IMG/VR virus record: IMGVR_UViG_3300025131_000093
Coordinates: 1 to 42,850 of that record
Source of the DNA: a virus
Direction: 5' to 3' (one strand)
Length of the DNA stretch: 42,850 nucleotides
Translations under genes and position numbers: made by a program
Shown: positions 24,901-33,173 of the stretch, in pieces
How positions within the stretch are numbered: the first letter of the stretch is position 1
Layout of the letters: each line of letters begins with the position of its first letter
Notes under the pieces: model-generated
The model's database searches: none
Seen by the model: only the letters and a program-made list of their open reading frames with translations
What the model was told of the DNA's origin: nothing

Positions 24901-25654
24901 TAACCACCCCTCCCGTGGCAATAAGAAGATCGTCACCAACATAGATGTCTTTAGCGACACCCAAGCCCCCGTCCGTGTGGATGGAGCCATCAGTCCCTGA
25001 AGTTGTCTCCGTTACGTCATCAATCGACAGCACACCAGACCCGGTAATCGTAGTTGCTGACGCAGAAGCCGGGGTTGTCCCGCCTACGACGCCATCGAAC
25101 GTCCCTGCATTGATGTCTGCCGTGGTAGCAACGATGGATGTGATAGCTGTTCCCGCGCCCATTGTTACTTCGTCAATCGTCCCGCCGTCTATATTGATCG
25201 TGGTTACGTCACCGAGGTCAGACCACGTTCCAGTAAGAGCACCACCACCTGTGGCATTGAGTGTCGTTGCTGTCACCGCCGCCGGGGTATTCGACCCGAC
25301 GATGCCGTCCAGATCCGTAGCCGATACATCGCCTGTAACCGTCAGGGTCGTGCCGTCAAACGTCAGGTTGGCCTCGCCCTGGATGGCATCTGCGCCTGTG
25401 ACCGTGGTGATAGTATTATTCGTAGATCCGGTGAGGACAGGGAAACCAGAGATATTAGACGTGCCGAGCGCGGTAAAATTGTTTACCGTGAGCGAGTCTG
25501 CTCTCAGGGTGTCAGCGATGGTCGTGCCTTTTGAATCTAACACCTTGCCGTTCGCCAGTTGCAGCGTGTCGGCGCGAGTAGCTTGCGTGACCGTGCCGGC
25601 GAAAGTATTAACGGGAAAGGTTAATAGAAATAGCGCGAGAAGAAGTCGTTTCAT
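21947..25654 (-). CDS. Tail-fibre/spike-like protein with signal peptide, LamG and beta-helix domains (1235 aa)
   Basis: The ATG at 25654 follows GAGGAA at good spacing and gives MKRLLLALFLLTFPVNTFA, then GTVTQ: a textbook Sec signal peptide. Residues about 60-330 are fibre-type repeats (TIDGTTVGATTPSTGAFTTL-like segments). About 705-865 match a LamG/concanavalin-type lectin fold (YLNIADHADF, GAWINLES, KWYFVALTWE, KIYVDGVF). About 1005-1235 look like a right-handed parallel beta-helix (GGGDFYRIQDAMDLYPEGAI and short hydrophobic coils). These domains suggest receptor or polysaccharide binding. A signal peptide on such a protein is unusual. An alternative ATG at 25708 would bury it but lacks an equal ribosome binding site. 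Confidence 0.8.
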   Translation of the reverse strand: MKRLLLALFLLTFPVNTFAGTVTQATRADTLQLANGKVLDSKGTTIADTLRADSLTVNNFTALGTSNISGFPVLTGSTNNTITTVTGADAIQGEANLTFDGTTLTVTGDVSATDLDGIVGSNTPAAVTATTLNATGGGALTGTWSDLGDVTTINIDGGTIDEVTMGAGTAITSIVATTADINAGTFDGVVGGTTPASASATTITGSGVLSIDDVTETTSGTDGSIHTDGGLGVAKDIYVGDDLLIATGGVVNLDGGDVTVTHSAGKLTYGGDGAVEIDYNNHEQTNVDIDSGAIDGTTVGATTPSTGAFTTLSSDGATSVYPETFTLNGRDTTITGFSANIVKRYSLNDPAVMWDRDEFQAKVSVSSIGTRGDTTAAWPTNFAVVGDATGDSLGIVNTDTGEQWIWFTDGGSGASDLNAIGQAVTQTDVSFKDGILRATANGTSEYAVLAEIDFVKDMIFHWSNSGKARYGGNIGMRNSGSGRVLYTSSPALVNNVAYAVDVVRDPEGGVDEFGRPLHYWMVGTADEVSFYNPVLNVIYDSAASGSPIPITELAISPLGHIAWAQQATRDELALDWNVFADSDADGYWANWNLNGAASGGRDITISDSAVMKGLAYGRGIETGAGPSVIVGSDEGLIISTGFPNLANLPTTSILTYEIDATQNAPPWSGEGTKKRGWALNSVSTVTSTFGSVLTNNNTVTFPADYADFELDNTEYLNIADHADFNEMTALTAGAWINLESVGALAGIMGNLNLDATTSGGWLMWVDASNKFNARISAGGGGSVRTSNVALSANKWYFVALTWETTTGFLKIYVDGVFQDQSTVAGSSIDNNANDLLIGAYKKTSVAAHFDGKIKNAFFLSRVLTTNEMKALIAKEKDAIQQNVIANDVLVGASVQDVETAEDGSIWVLAGASTSADSTLHRLTPTGIPTDTLTASGLVDIDVWSVNGAKPDSSIESYGVAMALGTGGLRLIQPDPVVADVASNVASVKPTPSVFGVMATGVPMMPRMFDAIVDINGGGDFYRIQDAMDLYPEGAIFIRDGEYKESLSVTESVHDKLQLWGESWQTIISGDGSNHTITLTADHAIIANLQLKNYSGETGNADVINYAGSGIVFHCLFTESDGHFIEVNGDCQGGGPVNCVFNGSDYPGPDSYMIHAIQTALAVRDCIFIGDSGSGTQIHSNNSGDRLMVTGCYFGSTDTAVYVNAATYYCLIVGNSSNGAITDAGSGSELSSNVQW

Positions 25655-25662
25655 TGGATTCC

Positions 25663-26274
25663 TCACTGGACGCATTGGTCGGCGATTGAGTGTGGTATTA
25701 TCTGCCACCCTCCGAACACGATCCGGCCCGTCGAAGCGTGGACGACGGACACCATACCTACTACCTGGACACGGTAAGTGACATCGCCGAGGGCAGCTAG
25801 GTTCGCAGCGTAGCCGCCGGCGGTGTCATCGAGAAGCACCTGGTCGCCGACCGTGAATGCCGAAGTATCGAGACTCTCCACTTCCTTCAGGAGTTTCACA
25901 TATCCGTCGGCGCCGTCTGCCACTGCCGCGTCGAGGATGCACGTAGCGTATTTGGTTGTCGAGGCCGAGTTGGTCGAGACAGCCTTCGCGATCGTGGGGT
26001 AGTTGTCTGTCCCATCGCTGTATGTGCCCGAGAAATAGCAGATCGTGTTGATCGCGAGCGTCCCGCCGGTATCGTTCCGGACCTTGATCGGGTCGGCTTC
26101 GGCGTGCGCGTGGGAGCTGATGTTCGTGACGCGAATCCCATTCGTCTGCAAATTCAGGTAGTCTAGCTTTGTGGTGTTCAGGAGCGCCTTGACCTCATTG
26201 AAAGGAACCAGACAGTCGTTCCAATCGTGAGCCTCGCCGTTCGCACCATCGAGCGTCAGTGATAGTGTTGGCAT
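25663..26274 (-). CDS. Beta-rich structural protein (203 aa)
   Basis: ATG 26274 overlaps the previous stop (TAATG) and follows GAGG by five bases. Sequence DYLNLQTNGIRVTNISSHAH, then ADPIKVRNDTGGTLAINTIC and FTVGDQVLLDDTAGGYAANL, has the strand-turn pattern of phage decoration or fibre-base proteins (compare the uncharacterised capsid-cement type folds). It lies between the nozzle-like protein and the fibre, so a fibre-attachment role is plausible. Confidence 0.6.
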   Translation of the reverse strand: MPTLSLTLDGANGEAHDWNDCLVPFNEVKALLNTTKLDYLNLQTNGIRVTNISSHAHAEADPIKVRNDTGGTLAINTICYFSGTYSDGTDNYPTIAKAVSTNSASTTKYATCILDAAVADGADGYVKLLKEVESLDTSAFTVGDQVLLDDTAGGYAANLAALGDVTYRVQVVGMVSVVHASTGRIVFGGWQIIPHSIADQCVQ

Positions 26275-27899
26275 TATTGCCTCTCGTAGAGTTGGCCTTC
26301 AAGGACGATCCGATCCATCTCAAACTTCCCACTGAGCGCCCCCTGGTCGTGCATAGACACTTCAAACACCTTGCCTCTTACTCCTACATCTGCCCTTGAG
26401 CTGGCGACGACGGCGCCGTTCCACGTCCCTACGTTCGGGTCTGTCGTCCACACCCCGCCATCCTTCCACTTTCCGAGGTTGGCGTCCAGGTCGAACTCTC
26501 CGGAGCCGACGGCCTGGTTGCCGTCTGCCGCCACCTGGACTTGCATAGCGTAGTCGGAATCTTGCGTCCCACTCACGCGCACCTGAGTCACGACTTTCTC
26601 TAGCTCGCCGATGCCTTCTTCGGCTCCTGAGTATCCGGACTTGCGCGTGTAATAGTAGATCGACTCGCCATCGTCGGTGAAGCCTTCATCGAGGCGATAC
26701 AGGAATCCGTCGCGCATCCCATACAGGTGATCGACGCCGTTTGCTGAAGGCAGCAGCGTGGACGAGTCGGTACGGATCGGCATCAGCTGATCGCAGGGGT
26801 AGATGCTCGTCTGCCCGTTGTCCTTGAGGCTGTAATCCGGCGCCTCTTTGTTGCCGCCGATGAATGCCAGGAGAGATTGAAGGTCGATGCAGAGACAGGC
26901 GTTGTTGTCAGAAGCGCCGACCAGGGACAGGCCGAACCGTATCTCCTGAATCTTCGGCTGATACGACGCTACGATGCTGCCGAACCGTTCCTCCTTGAAA
27001 CCAGGAGCATTCGGATTCGGTGACTCGCCCTTCATCGCATCTTGCACGAACTCCCACAGGCTCCGCAGAATCGGCTTGCCTTCGCCCAGGCGATAGATCA
27101 CGTACGGCCCTTCCTCAGACCAGAACACCGCCAGAGGAAAAGGAAGGTGGGAAATCTCCGTGTAGCTTTTCGCAGAGATATTCCCGATCTGGTTCGAGAT
27201 GTCGAGCCGGTCCCAATCGCCCTTGTTGCTAGGGTTCTGCCACTGAAGGATCGTGTTGTGCCTGGTGAAGTAGATGAGGTCATCGCCGAACGATCCGATG
27301 CCTGTGCATACCTCGCCGAGAGGGGTGGTTACAAGCACGTAGTCGTTTACGTTGTCGCGCGTATCCGGATCACGGACGGCAGAGAACTCAAACAGGTGAG
27401 GCTTCTTCGACATACCGGCAGAGATCAGCCGGTTGTTGTGGACCGCGAGAAACTTCGCCAGACCAGGAGATCCACCGACATCCGACCACGTTCCTGTGCA
27501 ATCCATCTTCTTGAACTGATACCCGTTCGCCAGAATCGCGTAGTCCGAGAACATCAGCATATCGGCTTCTTGTCCGGCTTGCAGGGTCAGGCTTTGTGCG
27601 GTGAAGGAGAGGGTGCTGTTGACGAAGTTGTAGGCATCGGTCCCGCCCACAGCAATCACGGTCTGCGTGGCATCGGCGAAGTGGGCATCGAGGCCACCGA
27701 GCATATCCGGACCGCCGGTGATCGCGGCTGAGTTGAGCACCGTGTATCCCTTGCGCTTGGTCACAGCCTTACGGCGAAAGACGTGGACGTTCCTGAATGC
27801 CGTGTATCGCAGATCGGAGAACGACATATCCTGTCGCCATCCACCTACGAGATCGCGGTCCTCAAGTTGCCACTCGCCAGTTTGCTGATCTACGGACAA
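26274..27899 (-). CDS. Tail nozzle / tubular protein B-like (541 aa)
   Basis: A large beta-rich protein in the order adaptor - small protein - this gene, as in podovirus tail modules. It begins with TTG 27899 (GAGG eight bases upstream): MSVDQQTGEWQLEDRDLVGG, then FRNVHVFRRKAVTKRKGYTV, typical of nozzle proteins near their N-terminus. A propeller-like series of strands follows (LAVHNNRLISAG, GIGSFGDDLIYFTRHNTILQ, FPLAVFWSEEGPYVIY). The C-terminus is a beta domain. Role: distal tail tube or stabilisation. Named by position and pattern rather than by a definite homologue. Confidence 0.65.
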   Translation of the reverse strand: MSVDQQTGEWQLEDRDLVGGWRQDMSFSDLRYTAFRNVHVFRRKAVTKRKGYTVLNSAAITGGPDMLGGLDAHFADATQTVIAVGGTDAYNFVNSTLSFTAQSLTLQAGQEADMLMFSDYAILANGYQFKKMDCTGTWSDVGGSPGLAKFLAVHNNRLISAGMSKKPHLFEFSAVRDPDTRDNVNDYVLVTTPLGEVCTGIGSFGDDLIYFTRHNTILQWQNPSNKGDWDRLDISNQIGNISAKSYTEISHLPFPLAVFWSEEGPYVIYRLGEGKPILRSLWEFVQDAMKGESPNPNAPGFKEERFGSIVASYQPKIQEIRFGLSLVGASDNNACLCIDLQSLLAFIGGNKEAPDYSLKDNGQTSIYPCDQLMPIRTDSSTLLPSANGVDHLYGMRDGFLYRLDEGFTDDGESIYYYTRKSGYSGAEEGIGELEKVVTQVRVSGTQDSDYAMQVQVAADGNQAVGSGEFDLDANLGKWKDGGVWTTDPNVGTWNGAVVASSRADVGVRGKVFEVSMHDQGALSGKFEMDRIVLEGQLYERQ

Positions 27900-28265
27900 T
27901 TAGTGAACCTCAGTGTAAAGGATCGTTCCCATAATGTCGGCGGCTGTGCCACCGTTGTCGTAGGTGATCCAGAGCGCGGTTCCCTTCGTGGTTTTCATCC
28001 ATTTGCACATCGAGTCGTTGGGAACTGGCGGGAGAATGAACTCCACCGCATCCTCCAAGTCGTAAGATCCGGTGAGCGCGGAGCCACCCGATCCGTCAAG
28101 GAAGGCGAAGGCCGTCACGCCGGCATCGTCGATGCTCAGATGGACGGCCTTGACCTCGATCCGCTTGCCGGGAACTGCCGCGATCAATACCTCCGTAACC
28201 GTATCGCTCGTTGTGGTCGAGTCGAGAGTTACGATCTGCGATTTCCATTCATTGGGTTCTGGCAT
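27900..28265 (-). CDS. Small beta-rich tail/head protein (121 aa)
   Basis: ATG 28265 with GGGAG eight bases upstream. MPEPNEWKSQIVTLDSTTTS, then RIEVKAVHLSIDDAGVTAFA and GTALWITYDNGGTAADIMG is an all-beta pattern seen in small phage head-fibre or tail proteins. It sits between the adaptor and nozzle genes. No catalytic motifs. Virion structural role inferred from context. Confidence 0.6.
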   Translation of the reverse strand: MPEPNEWKSQIVTLDSTTTSDTVTEVLIAAVPGKRIEVKAVHLSIDDAGVTAFAFLDGSGGSALTGSYDLEDAVEFILPPVPNDSMCKWMKTTKGTALWITYDNGGTAADIMGTILYTEVH

Positions 28266-28266
28266 A

Positions 28267-29205
28267 TCAATAACTCCCTTGATCTGTGGGTATCACCTGG
28301 TTGCCTCTGAAACTCTGTTCTGCAGTCACGAATCCAAGTGCTTCCTGGTAAACGTCCATATACTGCTCTTTGATGAACGGAAGAAGGCGGGGTCGCTTTG
28401 ACGCCGCCAACATCGCCGCACGAAGGCAGACGAGATCGTGAAAATCTTCAGGGATGGGGCAGAGGATGGCGTAGACGGCGGTCGCGGATGGCTGTGTCGA
28501 CCAGGCCGTGTGCGTCACGACGCCGTACGTCTCGTTCCACGTATAGTCGGTGATCCGGCGCGTCTGGCCGACAGCACCTTCCGTGGTGGCGTCACTGACG
28601 ATCGTGATGTCCATCGCGTTGTAGTAGTCATCGCGCTTGTCGATCTTATCTTCCGAAGTCGCGCCTTTGATGTAGGTCGGCTTTTCCGGCAGATGTGTCT
28701 CCGTGAGCGTTGCCGTAGTCTCGCCCACCGTGCCTTGATTCATATTCCCGAACATCGGATTATACCAGAAGCGGATACCGCTCGATGTCGTCACTCCTGG
28801 CGCCGGCGAGAGGCGTAGCTTGTCGCGCTCCATCACCGCCCCGAAATCGGAGTCGGACGGATCGGTCACGCCGATCGGCCCTTCCATCGTCAGCGTGTCC
28901 TGAAAGCGGATGTCGGCAACGTAGAGAGGGGGGTTCGCGCTAGAGATCCGGTTCTCGATCAATGCCCACTGAGTGCCTAAGCGCGCGTTTAAGGGCAGAT
29001 CGTAGGTTCCGGTCCCAGACACCAGGTCGATGTCTTGCGACTCCAAGAACATATTGTCTCGCGCCTGAACCATCTTCCTGTAGATGTATCCCTGCGAATC
29101 GTGGAGCCGGTGCATCAGCTCCGAATTGTACCAGAAGGGACTCGACCCCTGTGCCGGCTCGTCTATGTGAATCCTTACTTGTCCCACCATCTGCTGTGGA
29201 TTCAT
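28267..29205 (-). CDS. Probable head-tail adaptor / tail tubular A-like protein (312 aa)
   Basis: The ATG at 29205 overlaps the previous stop (TAATG). MNPQQMVGQVRIHIDEPAQG, then YNSELMHRLHDSQGYIYRKM resembles the start of podovirus adaptor proteins: short N-terminal helices followed by a strand-rich core (TYDLPLNARLG; LRLSPAPGVTTSSGIRFWYN) and a C-terminal helix bundle (LVCLRAAMLAASKRPRLL). The position between portal/capsid genes and the nozzle supports a connector that joins portal and tail. The family is not proven. Confidence 0.65.
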   Translation of the reverse strand: MNPQQMVGQVRIHIDEPAQGSSPFWYNSELMHRLHDSQGYIYRKMVQARDNMFLESQDIDLVSGTGTYDLPLNARLGTQWALIENRISSANPPLYVADIRFQDTLTMEGPIGVTDPSDSDFGAVMERDKLRLSPAPGVTTSSGIRFWYNPMFGNMNQGTVGETTATLTETHLPEKPTYIKGATSEDKIDKRDDYYNAMDITIVSDATTEGAVGQTRRITDYTWNETYGVVTHTAWSTQPSATAVYAILCPIPEDFHDLVCLRAAMLAASKRPRLLPFIKEQYMDVYQEALGFVTAEQSFRGNQVIPTDQGSY

Positions 29206-29825
29206 TACTCGACCTCGATGTCCATGTCCATTGGCTGATACGCCATCGTGCGGTTTGCCAGATGCGCCGGCGCCGGTCGCGCTCCGAACCTGCCCTTGCG
29301 GAAGGCTTCCGGCTTGAAGTCCTCTTTCGGTACGTTCACCGCTCCGATGCTCAGCCCGGAGAGAGAGTGCGACACTTCGTTATCCAGATCGTGCTTCAGT
29401 CGTGGACGCAATTCCTGTTCCGAGTATTCGGCGTCCTGTTGCACCTGGTGGCGTTCCTCGCGCTCCTGATTCTCGATATTCTCTTCGACCAGATCGTCCA
29501 TCACTTCGCGCGTGTTGCCATCGAGCCTTCGGAGCATATCCAGTGATCGTGCATCGAGCGGAGCGTATGTGCCGATCGTCGGATCGCCCTCGCATACGTG
29601 GAGCACGATCGCCTGTCCGAACTCTTTCGATGACCCCCAAATCTGCCAGATGCACCGCACCCTGTTCCAGTGTGCCGAGAGTCCAGGGTCTATCTCCCGC
29701 AGTCGCCTTTGGAATCCATCGGGAGCCGGCTTGACATCTCCAAGCCGGCGTCCCGATTTCAGTCCTTTTACTGCCGCATTGATCTCCGTGCGGATCAGTT
29801 CTTTTGGTCTGTTACGCTCAAACAC
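29205..29825 (-). CDS. Hypothetical structural-operon protein (206 aa)
   Basis: A GTG start at 29825 with AAGGGGG six bases upstream. It is mostly helical and charged: MFERNRPKELIRTEINAAVK, IWQIWGSSKEFGQAIVLHVC in the middle, then a long acidic/basic coiled stretch (LVEENIENQEREERHQVQQD). The C-terminus is Pro/Met-rich. The coupled position before the adaptor suggests a head or tail completion or assembly function. I do not recognise a family with confidence. Confidence 0.6.
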   Translation of the reverse strand: MFERNRPKELIRTEINAAVKGLKSGRRLGDVKPAPDGFQRRLREIDPGLSAHWNRVRCIWQIWGSSKEFGQAIVLHVCEGDPTIGTYAPLDARSLDMLRRLDGNTREVMDDLVEENIENQEREERHQVQQDAEYSEQELRPRLKHDLDNEVSHSLSGLSIGAVNVPKEDFKPEAFRKGRFGARPAPAHLANRTMAYQPMDMDIEVE

Positions 29826-29842
29826 TGTCGCCCCCTTGTGTG

Positions 29843-30469
29843 TTACGATGCCGCCTGTGATGTCTGCGCTGTCACCTTCTCGCTCAATGCCGCCTTCATG
29901 TAGTGATGCGGAAGGTAGTCGAACTCGACGCCCAGGAATACAACCTCGTCTGCGGAATATCCTGTCAGAACGTCGGCCTCGATACTGACGGCCAATGTGC
30001 CGAGTTTCGCAGTCTCGTCGAACGTGTTAGCGTTGATAATTCCGCGCGCCGTGCGCTCTAGCACGTATGGCGTCGTATGTGCCGGTTCGTGGTTTGCGAT
30101 CACTGTGTCCAGGGCCGTTGCGGGAGCCGCAAGCGCCTCGCCTGGATCAGCTTGGTCATAGAGCGCAAGAAATGTCACGTCATCGGTTGCCGCCGGTGTC
30201 CCGTCACATGCCCACAGGACACGAACGCCTATCTCTTCAGAGAGATCGGCAACGGGAAGCAATTCCGGAACGAGCGCCACGACCGTATCACCCGCCGCCG
30301 CGATCGAGAAACCTCCGAAGCCGAGTGAGTTAAACTCGTTGTACAGAGGATCGCCGGCTCCCCAACCATCGAGAAGCACAGCCGCGCCCGTTACCTGTCC
30401 GGAGATGAAAGCACTGGCAGGGATGCGCTGAAGCAGACGTTTTCGTGCGAGGTTTCTATCAGTAATCAT
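29843..30469 (-). CDS. Hypothetical virion protein (208 aa)
   Basis: ATG 30469. MITDRNLARKRLLQRIPASA is basic, followed by strand-rich sequence (FISGQVTGAAVLLDGWGAGD; DTVVALVPELLPVADLSEEI; VRVLWACDGTPAATDDVTFL). The strand order and Ala/Val/Thr content fit a head or tail surface protein. It comes after a stable intergenic hairpin that separates it from the capsid-proximal gene. No specific family recognised. Confidence 0.6.
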   Translation of the reverse strand: MITDRNLARKRLLQRIPASAFISGQVTGAAVLLDGWGAGDPLYNEFNSLGFGGFSIAAAGDTVVALVPELLPVADLSEEIGVRVLWACDGTPAATDDVTFLALYDQADPGEALAAPATALDTVIANHEPAHTTPYVLERTARGIINANTFDETAKLGTLAVSIEADVLTGYSADEVVFLGVEFDYLPHHYMKAALSEKVTAQTSQAAS

Positions 30470-30493
30470 AGGTTTGCCACTCCACAGTTAGCC

Positions 30494-30523
30494 CCCGCCG
30501 GCGCTCCGAAGAACGCCGACGGG
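30494..30523 (-). promoter_or_regulatory. Stable hairpin between capsid-proximal and tail genes
   Basis: CCCGCCGGCG (30494-30503), a ten-base loop and CGCCGACGGG (30514-30523) form a 10-bp stem with one G-U pair in the minus-strand RNA. No T-run follows, so it is not a full terminator. Its place after the capsid block suggests messenger protection or partial termination that favours capsid expression. Confidence 0.55.
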
Positions 30524-30546
30524 ATACTCAGCAATGAAAGGACGGC

Positions 30547-30981
30547 TTAATCGTCGTCCAGAGGTTTCTTTACTTTGATCCGAACACAGACCCCTGCGTT
30601 CGCGCCGGCGACGCTCGAACCGATCTGGTCGCAGTCCAAGCCGATCAGGTCGCCGTTCACCACCGAGGCGTTCTCAGGCGCATCCGCTTCCGTCGATTCC
30701 GTTCCCGAAATCGCGATCGTCGGACGATTGTCCTGTGTCGTGTAGATCGTGGTACCGTTGAGGTTCACGTCGTAGATGGCCGTTGCACCCGTAGGTGCCG
30801 TGTCCACCGTGACGTTCACGCCAACAATCGTTCCGCCGGTATCCGGAAGCCCACCGACGACGGCAAAGTCCTGATCTGCCGCCGCGACGAGTGTCGAAAG
30901 ATCCTTCAACTGCAAGCGCACCAACCGCAGTTCGTCGTTCTGGTCGATGTCTTCGTATCCTGCTCTGGTAAGGTCGCTCAA
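30547..30981 (-). CDS. Probable head decoration/cement-type protein (144 aa)
   Basis: Directly downstream of the capsid gene. A TTG start at 30981 is proposed: it lies just after the capsid stop and six to seven bases after AGGGGGGA. An ATG at 31056 would overlap the capsid gene by 59 bases. The protein is helical at first, then beta-rich (GGTIVGVNVTVDTAPTGATA; YDVNLNGTTIYTTQ) and ends VRIKVKKPLDDD. Size and position fit a capsid-stabilising protein, but this is inference. Confidence 0.6.
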   Translation of the reverse strand: MSDLTRAGYEDIDQNDELRLVRLQLKDLSTLVAAADQDFAVVGGLPDTGGTIVGVNVTVDTAPTGATAIYDVNLNGTTIYTTQDNRPTIAISGTESTEADAPENASVVNGDLIGLDCDQIGSSVAGANAGVCVRIKVKKPLDDD

Positions 30982-30997
30982 AAGACTTCCCCCCTGG

Positions 30998-32176
30998 TTA
31001 TGCCGCGAGTGAAACGATGCGGGAGTTGTTCTTGGGGTCGTCACAGGCAAGCTCACAGAAGTTGTAGAGCAATGCTTCGTAAGCCGCCTGACGCGAAACC
31101 TTATGGAGAATCCGACCGTCCGTTTCGTCCCACTGCCATCCGGCGGTCATCTCGTAGATCGTGAATGTCGACTCATCGAGGAAATACATCCTCTGACTCT
31201 GACAGTCGCGATCCGGAACGATCGGGATACCGTTGAAGTCGAGTGCGGTGAATCCACCGTCCAGAGACAGTGCCGTTGGGAAACGACGATCGCCTACCAA
31301 AAGGTTGCCATACTTCCGCCACTGCGTGTAGTCCGTGACGCCCAAAGAAAGATCGCCTTCGCCATTTTCCTCTGCGTCCGTGAACGCCTCTTGCATCAGA
31401 TCCAGAGACAACGGCGCCGAGGAAGCATCTTTCTCATTCGCTTGCCACTCAGGATACGTGGAACGAGAAATCTGGTAGATCGTACCGGTGTCATCGTCCA
31501 CGATAGCATCGAGGCCGAGAAGTTCCTGGCCGCGAGCATCTTCGCGGATGAAATGCTCGTTGTCGGCACACGTAATCGCCGTTCCCATCGTAGCGGTCGT
31601 GGCTGTGGTAGCCGTAACCTGGACGGAATCGACGGTACGCGTAGTCGAGGGATCGCCAGAGTTGTTCGTGTAGATGTCCACGATCATACCGGCCTTGACC
31701 TTATGACCTGCATCGAGCGTCACGGCGGTCGAGGCTGTCACGGCGCCATTCACGGTTCCCAGGGAGCCGAGGCTGTCGCCGAACATCTGGCGGTTGAGGT
31801 CGTTCTGAGCATCACGACGGATGCCCTTCATTTCCGAGTCCATCACGCGCGCGAACGCGCCGGCATCATTTCGGGATGCCAGGATGGTTGGAAGGTCGAA
31901 CTGAATCGTACCGTAGAGGTAGTTCATGTTGACACGCATCTCTACGATCGTCTGACGTTGTGGAGCCGGTGTCGGACCCGCGCCTGAACGCGCACCAAGC
32001 GACTGTGATCCACGGATATTCACAGGGATCGTCACCTGTTTACCCGAAACCATCGTCGGATCGGCGTTACGACGCAGACGAGAGAGCAAGACGCGCTTCT
32101 CGTTGATCGTAGCGTTCATCCTGGGTCCGTACCAAATCTTCAACGCTTCGTCAAAGTTGGTTAGATCCTGTGGCAT
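30998..32176 (-). CDS. Major capsid protein, HK97-like fold expected (392 aa)
   Basis: Located right after the scaffold and portal genes, with usual capsid length. Sequence features: N-terminal helix, IPVNIRGSQSLGARSGAG followed by an E-loop-like strand (IVEMRVNMNYLYGTIQFDLP), a spine-helix-like segment (FARVMDSEMKGIRRDAQNDL), a beta domain and a C-terminal segment with CDDPKNNSRIVSLAA. RVMDSEMKGI-type helices are typical of P22/HK97-type coat proteins from podoviruses. ATG 32176; the ribosome binding site is weak (GCGAGA), so expression may rely on coupling to the scaffold gene ending 13 bases earlier. Confidence 0.85.
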   Translation of the reverse strand: MPQDLTNFDEALKIWYGPRMNATINEKRVLLSRLRRNADPTMVSGKQVTIPVNIRGSQSLGARSGAGPTPAPQRQTIVEMRVNMNYLYGTIQFDLPTILASRNDAGAFARVMDSEMKGIRRDAQNDLNRQMFGDSLGSLGTVNGAVTASTAVTLDAGHKVKAGMIVDIYTNNSGDPSTTRTVDSVQVTATTATTATMGTAITCADNEHFIREDARGQELLGLDAIVDDDTGTIYQISRSTYPEWQANEKDASSAPLSLDLMQEAFTDAEENGEGDLSLGVTDYTQWRKYGNLLVGDRRFPTALSLDGGFTALDFNGIPIVPDRDCQSQRMYFLDESTFTIYEMTAGWQWDETDGRILHKVSRQAAYEALLYNFCELACDDPKNNSRIVSLAA

Positions 32177-32189
32177 TTCAATCTCGCTG

Positions 32190-33158
32190 TTAAGTGTTCA
32201 AAGAACCGCGGTTGAGGATTCCCTTCACGATCGCGAGTGATCCGGTGCCACCGAAGTCCATGTCTTTGCGCTTGGAGTTGACGGCCTTCTTGGTAATATC
32301 CTCTCTACCTGCAGGGCCACCCCTTCCGGCGGGAGGCGGGTTGGCCGCAGGGTCGTTTTCCTTCCCCAAAACCGTCCGCATCGTTTCCGCATTTCCGTGC
32401 AGAAGTTTCGTGAACGTCCCGTTGACATCCTTCACAACCGCCGGTAGGCGATCGGGAGTCATCTTCGGGTTGGCCGCAAAACGCGCGACCACGTTCTCCG
32501 TAATCATCTGCCGCAGTGAGGCATTTTCTTCGGTATCCGCGACCCCATCTTTCGTGATCTGGGAACTCAGGTTCGCGTAGAATTGCTGTACGTTGCCTTC
32601 CGTCGTTCGCTGATTGTCGTTGGCTTCGTACTTGTCCAACCTGGCCTGTAGCGGAGAAACCGCCGCATCCATCACGGCCTTGTTGTTCTGATACAGCCAG
32701 TCGATCCCGTCCTCGTCCATTCCTGGGTTGACCTTCTGAAGCGCGGCTTTCGCCACCGCCTCGATCGACTCAGTGGTAGACGGCTCCGGTGTTCCTCCCG
32801 CCTGTGCCTCTGCACCTTGCTTCAGGAGCAGTGCCAGGGCGGTACCCATCTGATTCATATTCGCCGTAAGCTGTGCGATCTCAGCGTTCTCGCCACCTTC
32901 TGTGGGCGTTCCGCTTCCCTCTGGCTCGCCTGTCTCCTGGGCTTCACCTTCGGGCGCCGCACCAACCTGGTCGAAGTCACCAGATAGGATTGCTTCCATT
33001 TCTGCATCGTTCAAAGAGTCCTCGACTACGGGACCGATCCCCTGGCGCTCGTTTGCCGCGCGAACCGCTTCCGGTGACGTGCTGTTACCTTGCCCGTCGT
33101 GGTCGAGGAAAAACTGTGTGCTACTTGGGCCTTCCTGTACTGCCGCTTCTTCTGCCAT
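32190..33158 (-). CDS. Scaffolding protein (322 aa)
   Basis: Highly acidic, Gln/Ala/Glu-rich and helical protein directly between portal and capsid genes, the standard place for a scaffold that guides procapsid assembly and then leaves. The N-terminal half is disordered (AAPEGEAQETGEPEGSGTPT), then coiled helices (NAEIAQLTANMNQMGTALAL; LQARLDKYEANDNQRTTEG) and a basic Gly-rich C-terminus (GRGGPAGREDITKKAVNSKR), the usual capsid-binding end. ATG 33158 with AAGGAGG five bases upstream. Confidence 0.8.
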   Translation of the reverse strand: MAEEAAVQEGPSSTQFFLDHDGQGNSTSPEAVRAANERQGIGPVVEDSLNDAEMEAILSGDFDQVGAAPEGEAQETGEPEGSGTPTEGGENAEIAQLTANMNQMGTALALLLKQGAEAQAGGTPEPSTTESIEAVAKAALQKVNPGMDEDGIDWLYQNNKAVMDAAVSPLQARLDKYEANDNQRTTEGNVQQFYANLSSQITKDGVADTEENASLRQMITENVVARFAANPKMTPDRLPAVVKDVNGTFTKLLHGNAETMRTVLGKENDPAANPPPAGRGGPAGREDITKKAVNSKRKDMDFGGTGSLAIVKGILNRGSLNT

Positions 33159-33173
33159 CGTAACCTCCTTGTG

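Noticed and set aside
31103-31987. 294-codon plus-strand frame opposite the capsid gene
   Set aside because: Antisense shadow with Arg/Val/His-rich composition and no start signals; the capsid gene on the minus strand is well supported.
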